Shown piece by piece: positions 60,863 through 64,000 of a DNA stretch of 64,000 nucleotides. The stretch covers positions 248,001 through 312,000 of the forward strand of contig NZ_JAGYPI010000003.1 in assembly GCF_018343615.1 (NCBI RefSeq), written 5' to 3'. The notes under the pieces were generated by a model, which worked only from the letters and a program-made list of their open reading frames with translations, made no database searches and was not told where the DNA came from. This stretch comes from Bacillus sp. FJAT-49736 (GTDB lineage Bacteria > Bacillota > Bacilli > Bacillales > Bacillaceae_C). Each line of letters opens with the position of its first letter. Positions within the stretch are counted from its first letter, which is position 1. Made by a program: the position numbers and the translations under genes.

Positions 60863-60974
60863 TTATACACCTCACAGTTGATATTGATACTATTTTAACA
60901 AAAATCCTGCCTTAAAGCTCCGAAGTGGGACTAGTTTTTATTAGTATGTCATGAAACCTAAAACAATTTTTTAT

Positions 60975-61130
60975 AAAGGCTAATATTATTGCTTTTTGTA
61001 TATTGCTCTCTACCCTTAGATAGACTTGGTTTCGAAGCATCTTTTTCTATGAATATACTCGTTAAGTAAAGAAAGGGATAATATATCGTTTTCTTCACCA
61101 CAAGTAACAAAGCCTGAGAAAACAGCCTTT
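60975..61130. repeat. MITE-like element, 156 bp
   Basis: Left AAAGGCTAATATTATTGC then TTTTTGTATATTG; right GTAACAAAGCCTGAGAAAAC then AGCCTTT. Inverted, the right end reads AAAGGCTGTTTTCTCAGG. Flanks carry TATA/ATAAA, a possible target duplication. TTGCTTTTTGTATATTG is identical to part of the 46378 copy. Confidence 0.65.
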
Positions 61131-61225
61131 ATAAATTTTTTCTTCAAAGTCTTGAATGATATGAATGAATCACCATTCATATCATGATACAATGTAAAAA
61201 AGGAATGGCTAAAGGGGAAGAGTCT

Positions 61226-62050
61226 ATGTTATTCAAAAAGGATTTCATCCAGCAAACAGTGAATGGTGTACGGCTGGGCAATGGAACGATTGCATTCAGA
61301 GGTTTTAAATTAAATGTACATTGCTTTTTCGTGGATGGTATTTTAATTGATACAGGTGCAAAGTCGTTAGAAAAGTATTTTAAGGAATTCTTTAAGCAAC
61401 TTGTAATTGATAAAGTGGTGATAACCCACTTTCACGAGGATCATACGGGGTGTGCAGCATATTTACAGAAGAAGCTTCAGCTACCCATTTTCATGAATGA
61501 TATCATGATTGAATATTGCACGAAAATGGCGGATTACCCCATTTATCGCCAATTGTTTTGGGGAAGGAGAAAACCATTTAGAGCAGAACCTATTAGTAAT
61601 ACATTCCAATCCCCAAATGCAACATGGAGAGTAATCCACTCACCCGGCCATGCTATTGATCATATCGCCTTTTTAAATGAAGAAACAGGACAGCTTTTTA
61701 CAGGTGACCTCTATTGTCAAGAAAGAACAAAGGTTGTTCTCCGAGAGGAAAGCATCCCTATGATAATCGCATCATTAAATAAAATTTTAACGTATGATTT
61801 TGAAGATGTGTTTTGCAGTCATGCAGGCTACTTGATAAATGGACGTACTGCTTTAAAACAAAAATTAGATTATTTGTTGGATCTCCAGGGCAACGTTCTA
61901 AGTATGTATGAAGAGGGAATGACATCGGAAGAAATTAATGCAATCTTGTTTCCAAAAAAATACCCAATTACAAATTTCTCGTCTGGGGAATGGGGCTCCA
62001 CTCATATTATTCATTCTATAATTAAACACCATAATAAAATAACTAATTAA
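61226..62050 (+). CDS. Metallo-beta-lactamase-fold hydrolase
   Basis: 274 residues. The zinc motif is THFHEDHTGCAAYL (~73-86), with GHAIDHIAFL (next His), GDLYCQ (Asp) and CSHAG (final His). It resembles lactonase or glyoxalase-II-like hydrolases; substrate unknown. I use ATG 61226, after AAAGGGGAAG; the longer in-frame start at 61184 has no ribosome binding site and lies close to the MITE. Confidence 0.86.
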   Translation: MLFKKDFIQQTVNGVRLGNGTIAFRGFKLNVHCFFVDGILIDTGAKSLEKYFKEFFKQLVIDKVVITHFHEDHTGCAAYLQKKLQLPIFMNDIMIEYCTKMADYPIYRQLFWGRRKPFRAEPISNTFQSPNATWRVIHSPGHAIDHIAFLNEETGQLFTGDLYCQERTKVVLREESIPMIIASLNKILTYDFEDVFCSHAGYLINGRTALKQKLDYLLDLQGNVLSMYEEGMTSEEINAILFPKKYPITNFSSGEWGSTHIIHSIIKHHNKITN

Positions 62051-62525
62051 ATCTTTATATGTATTATGGGTAGAAGCATATTGGATTGTTAATCCGTGCT
62101 AAATTCTGTTACCGTTTATTCCCGTAAATAATGGGGAAATGTATGAACAGTTTAATATGAAAGCAGAAAATGGAGTAATTAGATCAAAATTATTAGGATC
62201 TAGTGCAGACTTGAAAGATATTTTTTTGCTTAATGTTCATATACAAGGGACTATATTGCTAATCCTGCTATCCTTAAAAAACCCACGATGCGATATAAAC
62301 CTTCGACTCATCATGGGTCTGCAACTAATAACTATTCAGTATTTTTAATCTCATTCATTATATCTATCAAATTTTACACAAACAACATCTTTGCAACATC
62401 CAGATGAATACATAAGTTTGCTATCACTTGAGGCATAGCTATGCATTCATGCTCCTCATTACAATTATCTTCTACTATATAAAACTTACTTCAAATTAAC
62501 AACAAGCGGATACCAAAACTGTGTT
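62051..62525. other. Interval between convergent MBL and gadB genes
   Basis: A minus-strand terminator at 62276-62326 lies 200 bp beyond gadB. The rest is AT-rich with no coding frame that I accept; a 69-codon frame at 62139 has no ribosome binding site or motif. Confidence 0.45.
62276..62326 (-). terminator. Minus-strand terminator downstream of gadB
   Basis: On the minus strand ACCCATGATG, loop, CATCGTGGGT, TTTTTT. It leaves a 3' untranslated tail of about 200 nt for gadB. Confidence 0.75.
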
Positions 62526-63875
62526 TCATGTATGGTGAAAAGAAATGTCATTCTTAGTATCATACGGAATTGGTCTCTCCAAGGCATCTAGATAGGAGAC
62601 AGATTGTATTAGGTTATTCAAAAAGATGTTAGCTAGCTCCATTGTAAATCCATTTCGAATGACAACTCGCATAATTGTTACGTTTTCCAAATCAGGGGGG
62701 AGAGGATATGCCGGGACTTGCCATCCAAATTCTCGTAATTGACGAGACAAATCGTAAAGGTCCCATTTTGAGGTATATCCTTCTTTCATACGCCATGTAA
62801 ATACGGGAATATCTAAGCGTTCTGTAAACAGTTCGAAAGCATCTAATCTCTGAATCGACATGCTGAGGAAATTGGCTATCGATAATGATTCCTCTTGTAC
62901 TAAATAGAATCCTTCTTTTCCTAGCCGGAGAAAATTGTAGTATTGAAGGAGCACTTGGGCGCAGGGACGGGAGAAACTGAAGCCAATTGTAGGGATATTT
63001 CCTCCTAAATAGGCTACCCGGAAGATGAGGTCCTCTGGGAGGTCCTCCGCCTCACGCCAAACAATCCATCCAATACCAGGATAGACTAATCCGTATTTAT
63101 GGCCGGAAACATTGATGGATTTTACTCTTGCCAACTGAAAGTCCCAAATTAAGTCCGGCTGAAGGAATGGGGCAATAAACCCGCCTGAGGCAGCATCTAC
63201 ATGGACGGGAATATCGAGTCCCGTTCTTGCTTCAAGTTCGTCTAAAGCATTCGCTATGGCTTCGACTGGTTCGTAATAGCCTGTATAAGTCACCCCCAGA
63301 GTCGTAACCACCCCTATAGTATTTTCGTCTACAGCAGCGATTACCCCTTTCGGATCCATAGTACGACAATCTTGCGATATGTTAACATACCTTGGTTCAA
63401 CATCCCAATAGTTCGCAAATTTTTTCCAAACAACCTGTACAGCAGAACTAAATATGATATTCGGCCGGTCAATCGGTTTTCCCTCTTTCTTCCGAGCGTT
63501 TTGCCAGCGTTTCTTGAATGCAAGCCCTCCGAGCATACATGCTTCTGAGGAACCTGTTGTCGAGACCCCCATCGTTTTATATGGGCTTGGTGAATGCCAC
63601 AAATCAGCTAAAATTCGAATACACCGCTCCTCTATTTCTGCAGTCTTCGGGTATTCATCCTTATCTATCAAATTTTTGTTGAATGACTCAGCATATAAAC
63701 GATCGGCTATAGGTTCCATCCAAGTGGTAACGAAGGTTGCAAGATTAAGATAAACATTGCCATCTAGAGCAATTTCATCATGGATTGTTTTGTACGCGTT
63801 TTTTGGCAACATACCGTGATTTGGCATACGATATTGCTGAACAGGCCATTCTTCATTGTAATCATTATTACTCAT
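62526..63875 (-). CDS. gadB: Glutamate decarboxylase
   Basis: PLP enzyme converting glutamate to GABA and CO2, consuming a proton, in acid resistance. 449 residues. Substrate and cofactor motifs are ALDGNVYLNLATFVTTWMEP, MGVSTTGSSEACMLGGLAFK, HVDAASGGFIAPF and the PLP lysine in NVSGHKYGLVYPG (about residue 276). ATG 63875 follows AAGGAGG. No glutamate/GABA antiporter gene is visible within the window; it could lie beyond the right edge. Confidence 0.95.
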   Translation of the reverse strand: MSNNDYNEEWPVQQYRMPNHGMLPKNAYKTIHDEIALDGNVYLNLATFVTTWMEPIADRLYAESFNKNLIDKDEYPKTAEIEERCIRILADLWHSPSPYKTMGVSTTGSSEACMLGGLAFKKRWQNARKKEGKPIDRPNIIFSSAVQVVWKKFANYWDVEPRYVNISQDCRTMDPKGVIAAVDENTIGVVTTLGVTYTGYYEPVEAIANALDELEARTGLDIPVHVDAASGGFIAPFLQPDLIWDFQLARVKSINVSGHKYGLVYPGIGWIVWREAEDLPEDLIFRVAYLGGNIPTIGFSFSRPCAQVLLQYYNFLRLGKEGFYLVQEESLSIANFLSMSIQRLDAFELFTERLDIPVFTWRMKEGYTSKWDLYDLSRQLREFGWQVPAYPLPPDLENVTIMRVVIRNGFTMELANIFLNNLIQSVSYLDALERPIPYDTKNDISFHHT

Positions 63876-64000
63876 CAAGATCCTCCTTCTACAGCCATTA
63901 GTTAATAATTATGAGGAGCAGCTTTCTTCTAGAAGTTTAATAAATAGGAAAATCATTCTAATAAAGAAATATATATTGTTTATTATGTAAAACCGACTTT

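Overview
The window is a stretch of low-GC chromosome from an endospore-forming, flagellated member of the Bacillaceae. The evidence is the AT-rich base composition, strong AGGAGG-type ribosome binding sites, frequent TTG/GTG starts, and many genes recognisable from Bacillus subtilis: mreBH, hutH, yteA, ampS, nsrR/hmp, motAB, the yfk block, pdaA, helD, pbuG, ywnAB and gadB-like. No rRNA, tRNA, CRISPR array or intact insertion sequence was seen. The first gene (mreBH) runs off the left edge.

Layout. 1-9.8 kb: cell-shape gene mreBH, a YcgQ/YcgR membrane pair with metal-binding-type His clusters, a thioesterase, hutH behind a candidate leader-peptide attenuator, yteA, an MFS transporter, ampS, and a frameshifted DUF488 gene. 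10-12 kb: the nitric-oxide pair nsrR/hmp with two NsrR-like operators. 12-15 kb: small genes, then motA-motB under a sigma-D promoter. 15-25 kb: a block collinear with the B. subtilis yfk/yfj region (mapB, yfkK, yfkH, yfkF, chaA, yfkD, later pdaA) plus a class I fumarase. A 21-bp tandem repeat array and a cluster of five DnaA boxes lie in its intergenic gaps. 25-34 kb: RNA-modification enzymes, a secreted polysaccharide deacetylase, gene remnants, and an AraC gene with a 31-nt homopolymer in its leader and an in-frame stop near its end. 34-43 kb: divergent helD and an SF1 helicase, a hydrolase, and a thermolysin-type protease bracketed by two related hairpin elements.

43-60 kb is accessory in character. 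It holds a TetR-controlled membrane operon with three matching operators, an autoregulated ArsR-SRPBCC pair with twin operators, and a 1056-residue UvrA-like twin-ATPase with an unusual C-terminal zinc-module extension; a 3' remnant of a related gene lies about 9 kb downstream. It also holds a guanine-riboswitch-controlled purine permease, a glycosyltransferase, a catechol/quinone detoxification operon (VOC dioxygenase, luciferase-like monooxygenase, FMN reductase) and a ywnA/ywnB regulator-reductase pair. The end carries a Lin0512-family gene, an MBL-fold hydrolase and glutamate decarboxylase.

Themes. Many transcription units have a visible sigma-A promoter with a dyad operator in or beside it, so regulation can be read from the DNA for hmp, the TetR, ArsR and YwnA units, and pbuG. 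A family of short MITE-like inverted-repeat elements (ends near GGCTSTTTTCT, subterminal TTGTTGC) is scattered through the gaps. The observation I consider most novel is the His-codon leader peptide whose stop codon lies inside the 5' arm of the terminator in front of hutH. All calls are from reading the sequence; no database search was run.
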